Assembly: GCA_009731375.1 (NCBI GenBank)
Contig: BJOX01000293.1
Coordinates: 312,625-376,624 of the forward strand
Length of the DNA stretch: 64,000 nucleotides
DNA from: Paulinella micropora
Taxonomy: Eukaryota > Cercozoa > Imbricatea > Euglyphida
Reading direction: 5' to 3'
Part shown: positions 33,874 to 44,371 of the stretch, one piece after another
How the letters are laid out: each line of letters begins with the position of its first letter
Position numbering within the stretch: position 1 is the first letter of the stretch
Translations under genes and position numbers: made by a program
The notes under the pieces: generated by a model
Told to the model about the DNA's origin: nothing
Databases searched by the model: none
What the model saw: only the letters and a program-made list of their open reading frames with translations

Positions 33874-33889
33874 TTTCTACTACTACTAC
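32761..33889. repeat. 1.1-kb polypyrimidine tract (TTTC, TCC, CTTCCGT, TTC) then CTA array
   Basis: Plus strand almost pure C/T: TCC-rich, TTTC, 10-11-mer CCTTCCCTTCCGT units, TTTGCTTCCG units, TTTTCTTTC 9-mers, TTC, then CTA from about 33796. It lies immediately upstream (in minus-strand terms) of the 7TM/RGS-like fragment. Confidence 0.93.
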
Positions 33890-34453
33890 TGTTATGACCG
33901 GATCTCAGGCAAGCAGAGAGATGAGATCATATTGTTAATAATCAACCGGTTTCGACACAGAGGACCCAGTTGAAGGATAACTTTAATCAGTCTCAGATGG
34001 GTAACCACAGAATAATGGATAACGAGAAACAGCAACGAGCTGATGAAACCGATCTGAATACCGCGTGTGTGACGCGTGCCAATCGCGTATCAAACGCGTG
34101 CTTGAAGACATTGTATATAACCGTTATCTAACGCGGATCGTACTGTTACGGATCCTTATGATCAGGCAATTCGTCCCATGAAAGGGTTGTTAGAGTAAAG
34201 TTATTACTGGATCAGAACGGTAATATCGTTAAATAATGAATATATTGCTAATAGGATCAGGAAGTCCTAATCGTTAATAATTATTATTATGTATTGGCAT
34301 CCGGGACAGGAAGTCCTTATCATTAATAATTATTCTATCTTACCGTGAATATATACAATATTATTATATGATGAGAAAATTTGTTAGAGGGTAATGTACT
34401 AAATATGTGTACATGTATTGAACATATCATATCATATAAAATATGGTATAACA
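33890..34453. mobile_element. LTR-like block bounded by TGTTAT...ATAACA
   Basis: A 564-bp segment inserted in or next to a CTA array begins TGTTAT and ends ATAACA, a perfect 6-bp inverted terminus of the TG...CA type used by LTRs. No coding. The flanking 5-mers (ACTAC and CTCCC) do not match, so no target-site duplication supports it. A solo LTR is the likeliest reading. Confidence 0.35.
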
Positions 34454-34547
34454 CTCCCCGGACGAGTGATCCGTTATGAAATAAAGATATGAAGGATCAA
34501 CTCTTTATTATGTAATACTCCCCCCGAACACTAGTACCCTGAGTGCG

Positions 34548-36590
34548 AAATATTGATTTTAAAATCAATATGAATATTGATCAAAAATCAATATTAATAT
34601 TGAAGAAAATATTGATTTTATATAGCAGATTTTGCTGCTGGGCCGGCAGTGTAACTTAAAAAAACTCACCTAGTGGCACCGGATACCTAAAATTCAGCTT
34701 TCAATATTAAAAAAAAAAACAAAAATCAATATTTTTTTTTTGGCAAAAATCAATATTTTTTCGATGGATATTGATTGCTCCTTTTTTCAATATTGCTCAC
34801 TGGTGGCCAGGCATCCGCCAGCTCTAAGTCCCTGGCAATAATTTTTAAAAAATTGAAATATTGCTTTTTTGCAATATTAATATTGCATCAATTTCAATAT
34901 TTTCAACATAAATATTGATTTTTTGCAATATTAATATTGCTTTTTTTTCAATATTAATATTGCATCAATGTCAATATTAATATTTTTAGCAATATTAATA
35001 TTGCACCATGTCAATATTTTCAATATTAATATTGCTTTTTTGCAATATTAATATTGCATTTTTGCAATATTAATATTGCACACATGTCAATATTAATATT
35101 GCTTTGTGGCAATATTAATATTGCACACATTTCAATATTAATATTGCTTTTTTTGCAATATTAATATTGCATACATTTCAACATTATTATATTGCTTTTG
35201 TGCAATATTAATATTGCATACATTTCAATATTAATATTGATTTTTGGCAATATTAATATTGTATAATTTCAATATTAATATTTCTTTTTTGCAATATTAA
35301 TATTGCATACATTTCAATATTAATATTGCTTTTTTGCAATATTAATATGTCATAATTTCAATATTAATATTGCTTTTTTAGCAATACAAATATTGCATAC
35401 ATTTCAATATTAATATTGCCTTTTGGCAATATTAAAATTGCATAATTTCAATATTAATATTTCTTTTTTGCAATACTAATATTGCATTTATTTCAATATT
35501 AATATTGCTTTTTGGCAATATTATTATTGCATAATTTCAATATTAATATTGTTTTTTTTGCAATATTAATATTGCATAATTTCAATATTAATATTGCTTT
35601 TTGGCAATATTATTATTGCATACATTTTAATATTAATACTGTTTTTTTGCAATATTGGTATTACATAATTTCAATACTAATATTGCTTTTTGGCAATATT
35701 AATATTGCATACGTTTCAATATTAATATTGCTTTTTGGCAATATTAATATTGCATAATTTCAATATTAATATTGCTTTTCTGCAATATTAATATTGCATA
35801 CATTTCAATATTAATATTGTTTTTCTGCAATATTACTATTGCATAATTTCAATATCAATATTGCTTTTTGGCAATATTAACATTGCATACATTTCAATAT
35901 TGATATTGCTTTTCTGCAATATTAATATTGCATAATTTCAATATTAATATTGCTTTCTGGCAATATTAATATTGCATACATTTCAATATTAATATTGCTT
36001 TTCTGCAATATTAATATTGCATAATTTCAATATTAATATTGCTTTTTGGCAATATTAATATTGCATACATTTCAATATTAATATTGCTTTTTGGCAATAT
36101 TAATATTGCATAATTTCAATATTAATATTGCTCTTGGCAATATTAATGCTGCATACATTTCAATATTAATATTGCTTTTTGGCAATATTAATATTGCATA
36201 ATTTCAATATTAATATTGCTTTTAGGCAATATTAACATTGCATACATTTCAATATTAATATTGCTTTTTGGCAATATTAATATTGCATAATTTCAATATT
36301 AATATTGCTCTTGGCAATATTAATACTGCATACATTTCAATATTAATATTGCTTATAGGCAATATTAACATTGCATACATTTCAATATTAATATTGCTTT
36401 TCTGCAATATTAAAATTGCATAATTTCAATATTAATATTGCTTTTGGGCAATATTAATATTGCATACATTTCAATATTAATATTGCTTTTCTGCAATATT
36501 AATATTGCATAATTTCAATATTAATATTGCTTTTTTAGCAGTATTAATATTGCATAGATTTTAATACTAATATTGCTTTTTTGCTGTGTC
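34548..36590. repeat. Palindromic CAATATTAATATTG minisatellite array
   Basis: Array of the 14-bp perfect palindrome CAATATTAATATTG separated by 8-9-bp spacers that alternate between CTTTTTGG-type and CATACATTT- or CATAATTT-type, giving a dimeric unit of about 45 bp. The left end (34548-34900) is less regular. Each unit could form a small cruciform or RNA hairpin. The same motif fills the spacers and introns up to 51.2 kb. Confidence 0.95.
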
Positions 36591-36596
36591 TATATT

Positions 36597-37186
36597 TAAT
36601 CACCACGAAAGTCCCCTGTTTCAATCGCCTGAATCATTTTCTTTGACTTAACTCTGTTGCGCCTACTTCTGGTGGGCATGATGTTACTGCTGTCAACCTG
36701 GTTCTTCGTGTTTTCTTTCCTATTTTCTTGTGGATCAACTTCTTGAAATACATAGGATGGCTTACAATCCTTTTTTTCTTGTTCTTGTGCCTTTTTCTGT
36801 TCATGAGCTTTCTCTTTACTAAGATTGCTTTTGCCCGAGGGTTTTTTCTTCGACTGCTTTTGACAGTTCCCTCTGCTAGGTTTTCTTTTGCGCGAGCAGC
36901 ATCAATTCCTGCAAGTACCTTTTGCCTGCAATTAACAAGTACTCTTTGTTATTAGAGCAACTATAGCAAATGCGGTCGACAGTCCCAAGCTTTTTTGCTT
37001 CCTCTGTCTTAGGTGGGCGACCCTGAAATCCTTGCTTAGTTTTCTTCTTGGGCATGCGCCATGAACCCCTATGCTAATCAAGACCTCGTCGTCGTGCAGA
37101 TATTCATGTTCTGCTAACCTCAGAAAGCGGCGATTTGACTCAGAGCTGCCGCATTGCATAGCATGGATTTGCAGATTTGGGTGCAT
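36597..37186 (-). CDS. Basic-protein exon group (partial gene)
   Basis: Minus-strand coding-like segments in changing frames: SSESNRRFLRLAEHEYLHDD (37.1 kb), then GFQGRPPKTEEAKKLGTVDR followed by ICYSCSNNKEYLL (37.0 kb), then a Lys/Gln-rich C-terminus (KEKAHEQKKAQEQEKKDCKP ... SKKMIQAIETGDFRGD, stop TAA near 36597). The CYSC pair with a preceding RPPK may be a small DNA-binding module. Splice sites between the segments are not settled. It lies directly after the palindrome array and could be the 3' part of the methyltransferase gene to its right or a separate gene. Confidence 0.45.
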
Positions 37187-37484
37187 GTCTTTGACAGCAG
37201 GGACGTTATAAAACTAAACTAGCACAAACATAAACAAGCACACTTCAGATTGCGGGAAAATTATCGTCGTGGACTATTCATTATATATATATAAATATAT
37301 ATATTTTACAAATTACAAATATTTCAAGTTGCAAAATCTATATTGCCAAGTTACAATATCTACATTGAGAAGTTGAAACACATATATTGCCAAAAATCAA
37401 TATGTATATTGCCAAGGTGTAATATCTGCGCTATGGGCGGCCTGGCAATATCCCAGTTGTAATATTTACATTGGATTGACAGGA

Positions 37485-38432
37485 TTACGAGGAAAAAATT
37501 CTTTCCAACAGCAAGAATGCATAAGCTTCCCCACTTCCCACGACACGGACTGGACATCTGTACTTTGCCAATCTGAAGTTCGAACTTACAATGCTTAGAG
37601 TGGCACGGTGATCAAAAACTCCCGAGTGAGATCTACATGAGTCGACAACCATCAGATACTTGACTCTAAATTCACCAAGGATTTTCCAAAGTATCTGCTG
37701 CTTATGGAAGGGATGGATCCCTTCCAAAACAGAAACATGCCTACAGAGATCTTGGGATTGTGTGTTCGCAATCGCTCTGTACATTGGATATGATCAAAGA
37801 AGTTTGTGTATTCAGCATGTGCTTCGGTTATCCTCTGTATATCCATGTAAGGGGTCGTCCAGGAGGGGAAAAAAGTGGATAGGGGAAAATCTTTTGCCAG
37901 CCTGTAACCAGGCAGGGCACAAAAGCATTTCTTTCTGCCACAAAAACCCGTGCCTGCATGGGCTTCACGCACATCAAGGTACTTGCTAAACTTTAAGCTC
38001 CACGCGTCACTCAGGTTTCTGCACTCAATTCCAGAAACCCCTTTCCAAACATCGCACAAAGCCGACACACATACATCTCCTCCTCCACAACCTACATCTA
38101 TAAAATAGGTTTCCTTTTTCACTCGAGCAGGAATTGCTCCCAAACAGGTGGCTAGAGACTGAGGGGTCAGCGTCCCTCCGATCCCGTCTCCGCACACTCC
38201 TAAGTCATTCTGAGACAAAGGTCCTCTGCATTGCCGTAACAATCGCACCTGCCAGGCAGGTGCTTTCGTAACAAACATATGGTTAGATGCATTGCAGCCC
38301 GGAGAAGCACATATCTTCCGCGAGAACAGGTTGGTTGTCCAACAGGACTTGCAAACCCACTTAGGCATCCAGGCATCCACTTCGACACCGACTCCAGACG
38401 TCTTGTGGTGGTCGAGACATGCACACAAGAGA
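37485..38432 (-). CDS. RanBP2-finger plus SAM-dependent methyltransferase (DOT1-like fold), 5' end in gap
   Basis: Right-to-left: a RanBP2-type finger (WVCKSCWTTN...CASPGC, about 38.3-38.4 kb); the SAM-binding loop YFIDVGCGGGDVC (about 38075-38106) followed by GIEC, which fits the acidic residue after strand 2; DFFDH-like and VLEGIHPFHKQQILWKIL segments; and KYLMVVDS, matching the late strands of a class I methyltransferase. The combination resembles DOT1-type histone methyltransferases, but the diagnostic DOT1 motifs are not clear. The frame changes once between about 37745 and 37785. The N-terminus is cut by a 10-N gap at 38433-38442. A nucleic-acid- or histone-directed enzyme is inferred. 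Confidence 0.6.
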
Positions 38433-38473
38433 NNNNNNNNNNGCACAAGAGAAAATATCACTTACAATAATAC

Positions 38474-38492
38474 AAATATTACGCAAATCGAT

Positions 38493-38529
<37 letters not shown>

Positions 38530-38590
38530 AAAGTCTATTTCTGATTTGGCAATATTTATATTGATAACTGGCAATATTTATATTGATATT
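38474..38590 (+). repeat. Composite dispersed repeat, copy 1
   Basis: ACGCAAATCGATACAACAACAA, an expanded (CAA)n, then AAAGTCTATTTCTGATTTGG and palindrome-type AATATT sequence. Related copies lie at about 48921-49030 and 49788-49930, each with the same order of parts, so this is a dispersed element and not chance simple repeats. Confidence 0.7.
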
Positions 38591-38790
38591 TGGCAATATT
38601 GATATTGATATTTAACATTATTATTCAGATTTGGCAATATTTATATTGATATTTGGCGATGTATATATTCAAATATACCAATATATATATTGATATTTGG
38701 CAATATTTGTATTATCACATTTAGCAATATTTATATTGATATTTGGCAATATTTATATTGATATTTGGCAAAAGTTATAAGTATTATTAT
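38540..38790. repeat. Diverged GGCAATATTTATATTGATA repeats and (ATT)n
   Basis: A sub-family of the palindrome repeat with TTTATATTGATATTTGGCA spacing, running into ATT repeats just before the SINE. Confidence 0.85.
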
Positions 38791-38794
38791 TATA

Positions 38795-38832
<38 letters not shown>

Positions 38833-38848
38833 TATTATTATTATTATG

Positions 38849-39985
38849 GACACCGTGATAGCCCAGTGGTCAAGTTCTACCATCTGGGCCCTGTCGCCAG
38901 TTCGATTCCCGTCGGNNNNNNNNNNNNNNNNNNNNNNNNNNNNNNNNNNNNNNNNNNNNNNNNNNNNNNNNNNNNNNNNNNNNNNNNNNNNNNNNNNNNN
39001 NNNNNNNNNNNNNNNNNNNNNNNNNNNNNNNNNNNNNNNNNNNNNNNNNNNNNNNNNNNNNNNNNNNNNNNNNNNNNNNNNNNNNNNNNNNNNNNNNNNN
39101 NNNNNNNNNNNNNNNNNNNNNNNNNNNNNNNNNNNNNNNNNNNNNNNNNNNNNNNNNNNNNNNNNNNNNNNNNNNNNNNNNNNNNNNNNNNNNNNNNNNN
39201 NNNNNNNNNNNNNNNNNNNNNNNNNNNNNNNNNNNNNNNNNNNNNNNNNNNNNNNNNNNNNNNNNNNNNNNNNNNNNNNNNNNNNNNNNNNNNNNNNNNN
39301 NNNNNNNNNNNNNNNNNNNNNNNNNNNNNNNNNNNNNNNNNNNNNNNNNNNNNNNNNNNNNNNNNNNNNNNNNNNNNNNNNNNNNNNNNNNNNNNNNNNN
39401 NNNNNNNNNNNNNNNNNNNNNNNNNNNNNNNNNNNNNNNNNNNNNNNNNNNNNNNNNNNNNNNNNNNNNNNNNNNNNNNNNNNNNNNNNNNNNNNNNNNN
39501 NNNNNNNNNNNNNNNNNNNNNNNNNNNNNNNNNNNNNNNNNNNNNNNNNNNNNNNNNNNNNNNNNNNNNNNNNNNNNNNNNNNNNNNNNNNNNNNNNNNN
39601 NNNNNNNNNNNNNNNNNNNNNNNNNNNNNNNNNNNNNNNNNNNNNNNNNNNNNNNNNNNNNNNNNNNNNNNNNNNNNNNNNNNNNNNNNNNNNNNNNNNN
39701 NNNNNNNNNNNNNNNNNNNNNNNNNNNNNNNNNNNNNNNNNNNNNNNNNNNNNNNNNNNNNNNNNNNNNNNNNNNNNNNNNNNNNNNNNNNNNNNNNNNN
39801 NNNNNNNNNNNNNNNNNNNNNNNNNNNNNNNNNNNNNNNNNNNNNNNNNNNNNNNNNNNNNNNNNNNNNNNTTGCGGGGGTGTCATTAGAGCTTATCGTC
39901 AATTCTTCGTACTCCCCTCACGGGTGAGACGATGGAGGCGCATGTGCAGAAATGCATCAGCCATTGACAGAGAAGCACTATTATT
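38849..39985 (+). mobile_element. tRNA-derived SINE, plus-strand copy interrupted by gap
   Basis: The head (38849-38915) carries a Pol III A box (TAGCCCAGTGG) and B box (GTTCGATTCCC). The tail (39872-39985) matches the tail of the minus-strand copy at 40449-40697, including CACGGGTGAGACGATGGAGG, and ends in ATT repeats. By comparison with the intact copy only about 85 bp of the element should be missing, yet the gap is 956 N. Either the gap size is wrong or something is inserted. Confidence 0.85.
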
Positions 39986-40106
39986 ATTATTATTATTATT
40001 AAACTCGTGCCGGGCGCTACAGTTAACAGTATTTAGTAGCATATGGTATATGCAAATACATGTTTTCATAACAAATACTAATATAAATATCGCTAAATCT
40101 GATTAG

Positions 40107-40108
40107 TA

Positions 40109-40175
<67 letters not shown>
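40107..40175. repeat. (AAT)n microsatellite
   Basis: AAT array between the two SINE copies. It is followed by about 170 bp of unique sequence with no gene. Confidence 0.9.
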
Positions 40176-40176
<1 letters not shown>

Positions 40177-40348
40177 GTGTATCTCCTGCCAATTGCTGAG
40201 CCAAAAGGCCATGTGCATCCAGTCCTCCATTCCATAAGGAAAGTCTCCACACCAATCGGTGGAATAAAGGAAGTGACGGCATAGAACATTACTCTAGGAG
40301 CTTTATACCAATCAGCCCATGGAAAGGACCGATGGCCTATGTACTCCC

Positions 40349-40448
<100 letters not shown>

Positions 40449-40697
40449 TACAATAACAGTGCTTCTCAGTCAATGGCGAATGCATTTCTGCACATGTGCC
40501 TCCATCGTCTCACCCGTGAGGGGAGTACGAAGATTTGACGATAGGCTCTACTGACACCCCCGCAAGGCAGCTCCAAGCCTTCCAGACTGACCAATACTTT
40601 CAAAGAAAATATCATTTGAAAATACTGGCACCGACGGGAATCGAACTGGCGACAGGTCCCAGATGGTAGACCTTAACCACTGGGCTATCGCGGTGCC
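40449..40697 (-). mobile_element. tRNA-derived SINE, intact minus-strand copy
   Basis: Read on the minus strand, the head (40697-40627) starts GGCACCG and closes with CGGTGCC, a perfect 7-bp acceptor-like stem around A box TAGCCCAGTGG and B box GTTCGATTCCC. About 180 bp of tRNA-unrelated body follow, then an (ATT)n tail (plus strand AAT at 40351-40448). This is the standard SINE layout: Pol III head, body, simple-repeat tail. The body does not resemble the LINE at 11.5-14 kb, so its mobilising partner is unknown. Confidence 0.9.
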
Positions 40698-40748
40698 ACN
40701 NNNNNNNNNATAATTAATAATATCAAATTAAATATCTCTCTCTCTCTC

Positions 40749-41153
40749 TCACCTGTCACATATTTTCTTCGTCTTCTTCCTCTTTCTTTTTTTTCTGCTT
40801 TGGCTCCTCCTCCTGCTCCTGCTTCTGCTCCCGCTCGAACTAAAGCTTCTGCTTGCCCACCTGCGTCTTTGCCTGCTCCTGCTCCTACAGTGGCTTCTGC
40901 CTCCACTCCTTCTTTTTTCCCTGCTCCTGCTCTTACTACAACTTCTGCTTTCACTCTTGTTGTCTCCAATCCTGTGTCTTTCCCTGCTCCTGCTCCTACT
41001 ATGGCTTCTGATTCCACTCCTGCTCCTGCTCCTGCTCCTGCGCCTACTATAGCTTCTGCTTCCATTCCTGCTCCTGCTCGTGCTCCTGCTCGCGCGTACC
41101 CCTGCACCTACTTCGCCATCGCCTTCCGTACTCTTGAGTCGAGATATGCACAC
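40749..41153 (-). CDS. RS-rich protein, possible SR-type splicing factor tail
   Basis: A 134-residue frame from ATG 41153: a short lead (MCISRLKSTEGDGEV), then dense Arg-Ser dipeptides (SRSRSRSGIRSHSRSRSRER and similar) and a Lys/Arg end. The GCTCCT-type hexamer repeat is open in several frames on both strands (the plus strand reads as a Pro/Ala protein), so the choice rests on RS dipeptides being biologically common and poly-(A/P) less so. An RNA-recognition domain, if any, lies upstream in an exon I cannot place. A 10-N gap follows at 40700-40709. Confidence 0.4.
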   Translation of the reverse strand: MCISRLKSTEGDGEVGAGVRASRSTSRSRNGSRSYSRRRSRSRSRSGIRSHSRSRSRERHRIGDNKSESRSCSKSRSREKRRSGGRSHCRSRSRQRRRWASRSFSSSGSRSRSRRRSQSRKKRKRKKTKKICDR

Positions 41154-41209
41154 AATGAAAACATATTACTTCAAACAATGAATGTGCAAATAATTAGCAA
41201 TGAATGTGC

Positions 41210-41572
41210 AGAAATCAATATAAATATTGAAATCGATGCAATATTAACATGGCAAAAACATTGAACTATATGCAATATTGTTATTGCAAAAAGCAATATA
41301 AATATTGCAATCCATGCAATATTAATATTGCAAAAAAGCAATATAAACATTGAAATTTATGCAATATTAATATTGCAAAAAACCAATATAAATATTCGAA
41401 TTGCTGCAATATTAATAGTGCAAAAAAGCCATATAAATATTGAATGTATGAAACATAAATTGCCAAATACCCATATAAATATTACCAAATATCAATATAA
41501 ATATTGCTAAGTATCCATATAGAAATTACGAAAACATCAAAATAAATATTGCCAAATAATCAATTACAAATT
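41210..41572. repeat. Palindrome-family repeats (AATATTAATATTGCAAAAAA type)
   Basis: Copies of the CAATATTAATATTG family, here with CAAAAAAGC spacers, between the RS-rich frame and the RanBP2-finger exon. Confidence 0.9.
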
Positions 41573-42085
41573 TTACTCATGCTCTCTAGGAAACAAGTCT
41601 CTGTGACAAACCAAGCACCCGAAATCGCGATCATCGAAACCTAGTGGCAAGAAATATTGCTCTCTACACGTAGGCTGTCCACATCTCCCATATGCACCGA
41701 TCCCGTCACGATAACACAAACATGACATGCTTCTGAAGTGGTTCGTATTTTCAAACCCACATTTTTCACACACCCACGTCGACAGTTGTTCGTCAAGCGG
41801 AGGCTGATGGTATCTCATCCCCCAATTATGATCCAGCACAACCGTTTCCTCATCCTGCTCTTCCAGTCCAAAAGGCTCCTCCTATCGACAGTGGGGAACA
41901 AAAAGACCTCGAGTGCCACGTCACATCAATCGTGCGTGAGTACCTCGCCAGGCGCTGCATAACCGCTCGGAGGAGGCTTAACCATGACGTTTGGCCGAAA
42001 ATATTCAGCCCATCGTCGCCAAAGCTCCCTGTCTTCACACTCTGGCCAGTTTCCCTGTAAAGGATCCTCTTCACTTTCTTCCGGG
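41573..42085 (-). CDS. RanBP2-type zinc-finger protein, C-terminal exons
   Basis: The terminal segment (about 41860-41573, stop TAA) reads EEQDEETVVLDHNWGMRYHQ, then a finger STWVCEKCGFENTNHF...SCLC, then further Cys/His pairs (GRCGQPTC, CLVCHRDLFPREHE). An upstream segment (about 42085-41940) is coding-like (GQTSWLSLLRAVMQRLA). The two are in different frames with a GT at about 41943 and AG at about 41881, but the exact junction does not close in phase. It may belong to the same gene as the exon at 42478-42760. Confidence 0.5.
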
Positions 42086-42360
42086 AACGGTGCCTTCTCA
42101 CACAAATATCAATATAAATATTGCCAAATATCAATATAAACAATGCCCAATATCAATATAAACATTGCCTAATATACAATATAAATATTGCCAAATATCA
42201 GTATAGATATTGCCAAATATCAATATAGATACTGCCGAATATCAATATAAATATTGCCAAACATCAATATAAACATTGCCAAATATCAATATAAATATTG
42301 CCATATATCAAAATAAACAATACCAAATATCAATATAAATATTGCCAAATATTTATTGCA
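42086..42360. repeat. Palindrome-family repeats (TATCAATATAAATATTGCCAAA)
   Basis: About a dozen units of a 22-23-bp relative of the CAATATTAATATTG repeat, in an apparent intron or spacer. Confidence 0.9.
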
Positions 42361-42419
42361 AAACGACAAGCCTTAGGGTCATAAAGATAGATCGCCCACA
42401 AGCACCATTTCAGGTGTCT

Positions 42420-42762
42420 TCTTCTAAACATATCTCAACAACCTCACGCAATAGCTCGCTCGCGTCCGAGTCCTCACTCATCTCAGAGTCAGCAGGGGTT
42501 TCTGCAGGGTTGCTACATCGCACCGCTTCTTTTTTCCTTTGTCCTGCTGGTATAAAAACCTGCTAATTATTCTCAAATACGGCGTGAAATCTATGTTTTT
42601 CGCAATTGGAAGCCAAATTGCAGTTCCAGGCGATAGCTGCCGCATTCTTTCGAGCACCATCTGCAGCGCCCGCATTTGTTCGATCGCTTTTGCCTCACAC
42701 CAGCAGTTTTGCACTGGATCCCATTCTGTCTCCTCTACCGCTTCTACGTCCTCGTCCTATGT
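42420..42762 (-). CDS. Acidic-ended exon(s) of unknown protein
   Basis: From about 42762: EDEDVEAVEETEWDPVQNCW, then a predicted helix (AIEQMRALQMVLERMRQLSP) and NIDFTPYLRIISRFLYQQDK. Beyond a poly-A stretch near 42535 the coding signal moves by one frame to KEAVRCSNPAETPADSEMSE and a Glu-rich end (ELLREVVEICLEEDT, TGA near 42414). A single indel in the A run would join both. No family recognised. Confidence 0.5.
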
Positions 42763-42937
42763 TAGTAATAAATTTTTATATTTTAATTATATTGTATGTC
42801 TAGCTATTCATCACAACAGCAAATTATTATCAATACACCAATCACCAAACATCAACATAAGTATTGAACAATGTCACTGTAAATATTCCCAAAAATAAAT
42901 AAATATCACTGAATATCAATATAAACATTGCTAAATA

Positions 42938-43120
42938 TCAAGGGAGCATTAGTGGTTCACACATCACATAACAGATGATAATAGGAACAAGGTCACGCCA
43001 GGGACGTTTCCGATAATTTTCATGTGCCAGTTCATGGTATAGCAGATATTCTAATCTCAGTCTAGCATTATGGCGATGATTTATTCTCCGATTGTCGATA
43101 TGTGAGGTCATTAACAACAA
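42938..43120 (-). CDS. Segment with HELAH (HExxH) motif
   Basis: Minus-strand frame containing RLEYLLYHELAHENYRKRPW. HExxH preceded by hydrophobic residues is the zinc-metalloprotease signature (SprT/M48-like families), and a CIRC pair lies just upstream in another frame. Only about 60 residues, and the frame does not connect cleanly to its neighbours, so this is a lead and not an assignment. Confidence 0.3.
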   Translation of the reverse strand: MLLMTSHIDNRRINHRHNARLRLEYLLYHELAHENYRKRPWRDLVPIIICYVMCEPLMLP

Positions 43121-43634
43121 CAGAACCAGACCCGCATCTTATGCAAGGCAGCGGATCAGGTACTACATACACGACAGTGGTAGCAGGCGAAACAGGATCT
43201 CTAGGTTTACGAAATTCATCATAATCATCGATATTCCCTACTTGAGTAGTTGCAAGGGAAACTAAATCCGGTGCAAGGCCATCAACATCATCCAAGACTG
43301 CATGCGCCACAGTAGTTACAGGCGAAAGAATATATCTAGGTCTACGAAATTCGTCATAATCATCCCCCACTTGAGTACTTGCAAGGGAAACTGAATCCTG
43401 TACAACGCGATCCACACCCACTTCATGATCTGTGTCAGATTCGGTGTCTAACATCCTGCGCATCAACCCTGGACCTGCAACATGTATTGCAGCAGCTGAC
43501 ACCAATAGATTCGTAAATTTTTCTTGTGGATAAATACCGAGTATACGTAGCTTTTCCTCGATATTATAATAATTTATTTTAACAATATTATGTTGCAATA
43601 TTTGTTTTGATATGTTGATTTTGTTATTTGACAA
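43068..43634 (-). CDS. Unknown protein with tandem DYDEFR-motif duplication
   Basis: Frame of about 188 residues whose first 25 or so come from palindrome repeats, so the exon probably starts near 43580 (NIEEKLRILGIYPQEKF). An internal duplication of about 45 residues is clear: SVSLASTQVG-DDYDEFRRPR and LVSLATTQVG...DYDEFRKPR, each followed by SP-x-TTV. A C-terminal CIRC pair follows. No family recognised. Confidence 0.5.
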   Translation of the reverse strand: MSNNKINISKQILQHNIVKINYYNIEEKLRILGIYPQEKFTNLLVSAAAIHVAGPGLMRRMLDTESDTDHEVGVDRVVQDSVSLASTQVGDDYDEFRRPRYILSPVTTVAHAVLDDVDGLAPDLVSLATTQVGNIDDYDEFRKPRDPVSPATTVVYVVPDPLPCIRCGSGSVVVNDLTYRQSENKSSP

Positions 43635-44370
43635 TCTTTATATTGATATTTGGCAATATTTATGTTGATATTTGGCAATATCTATATTGATATTTAGCAA
43701 TATGATTGATATGTTGGAATATTTATTGCTATCTGTAAATATTTATGTTGAAAATATTTTGATATGTATATTGATATGTCGCAATATTTATATTGATATT
43801 TGGCAGTATTTATGCTGATATATTGCAATATTTATAGTGATATGTTGCAATATCTAAATTGATAAATTGCAATATTTATATTGACATGTTGCAATATTTA
43901 TATTGATATGTTACATATTGATATGTTGCAATATTTATAATGATATGTTGCAATATTTATATTGATATTTAGCAATATGTATATTGATATTTAGCACGAG
44001 AGTGGGTGGTTCATTTTCTTGTGCCATTTTTTGCAAGTTTGGCCGTAGTTGACAGACAAACAATATCCCGTAAAAATCAAAGCAGACGCGACTACCCACA
44101 AATTCACCCCCCAGAAGACTAATGCACAATTAGGATTCTCACTATGCTGCACGAAACCCCCTCCTCGTTCACCAAGGCTGCATGCAACGCGTCATGACCA
44201 CATGCTTAATATTGAAATGTATGTAATATTAATATTGCAAGAAAGCAATATTAATATTGAAACGTATGCAATATTAATATTGCAAAAAGGCAATCTTAAT
44301 ATTGATATGTATGCAATATTAATATTGCAGAAAAACAATATTAATATTGAAATTTAGTTTTATTTTTGTA
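43600..44370. repeat. Palindrome-family repeats with embedded 81-bp dispersed repeat
   Basis: TTGCAATATTTATATTGATATG-type units (43600-43990), then an 81-bp segment at 43995-44075 almost identical to 49641-49722, about 130 bp of unique sequence, then AATATT units to 44355. Confidence 0.88.
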
Positions 44371-44371
44371 A

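Noticed and set aside
32634-33938. 434-residue SFLSF/SSFP plus-strand frame
   Set aside because: Translation of a polypyrimidine tract; it overlaps the antisense of the more credible membrane/RGS-like fragment.
35512-35757. NINI/ILIL frames in the palindrome array and similar frames at 45.2, 46.0 and 48.3 kb
   Set aside because: Produced by the 22/45-bp AATATT repeat on either strand.
38849-38915. Functional tRNA gene
   Set aside because: A and B boxes are present, but no standard cloverleaf anticodon arm, a long shared tail and a second copy nearby make it a SINE head.
40800-41264. Pro/Ala/Ser-rich plus-strand protein
   Set aside because: Overlaps the RS-rich minus-strand frame in the same hexamer repeat and ends in the AATATT satellite; no independent support.
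42536-42600. 15-21-nt introns (for example GTATTTGAGAATAATTAGCAG, or GTACGTGTTTTCCAG near 55655)
   Set aside because: GT...AG strings this short occur by chance, and removing them does not repair the frame at these loci.
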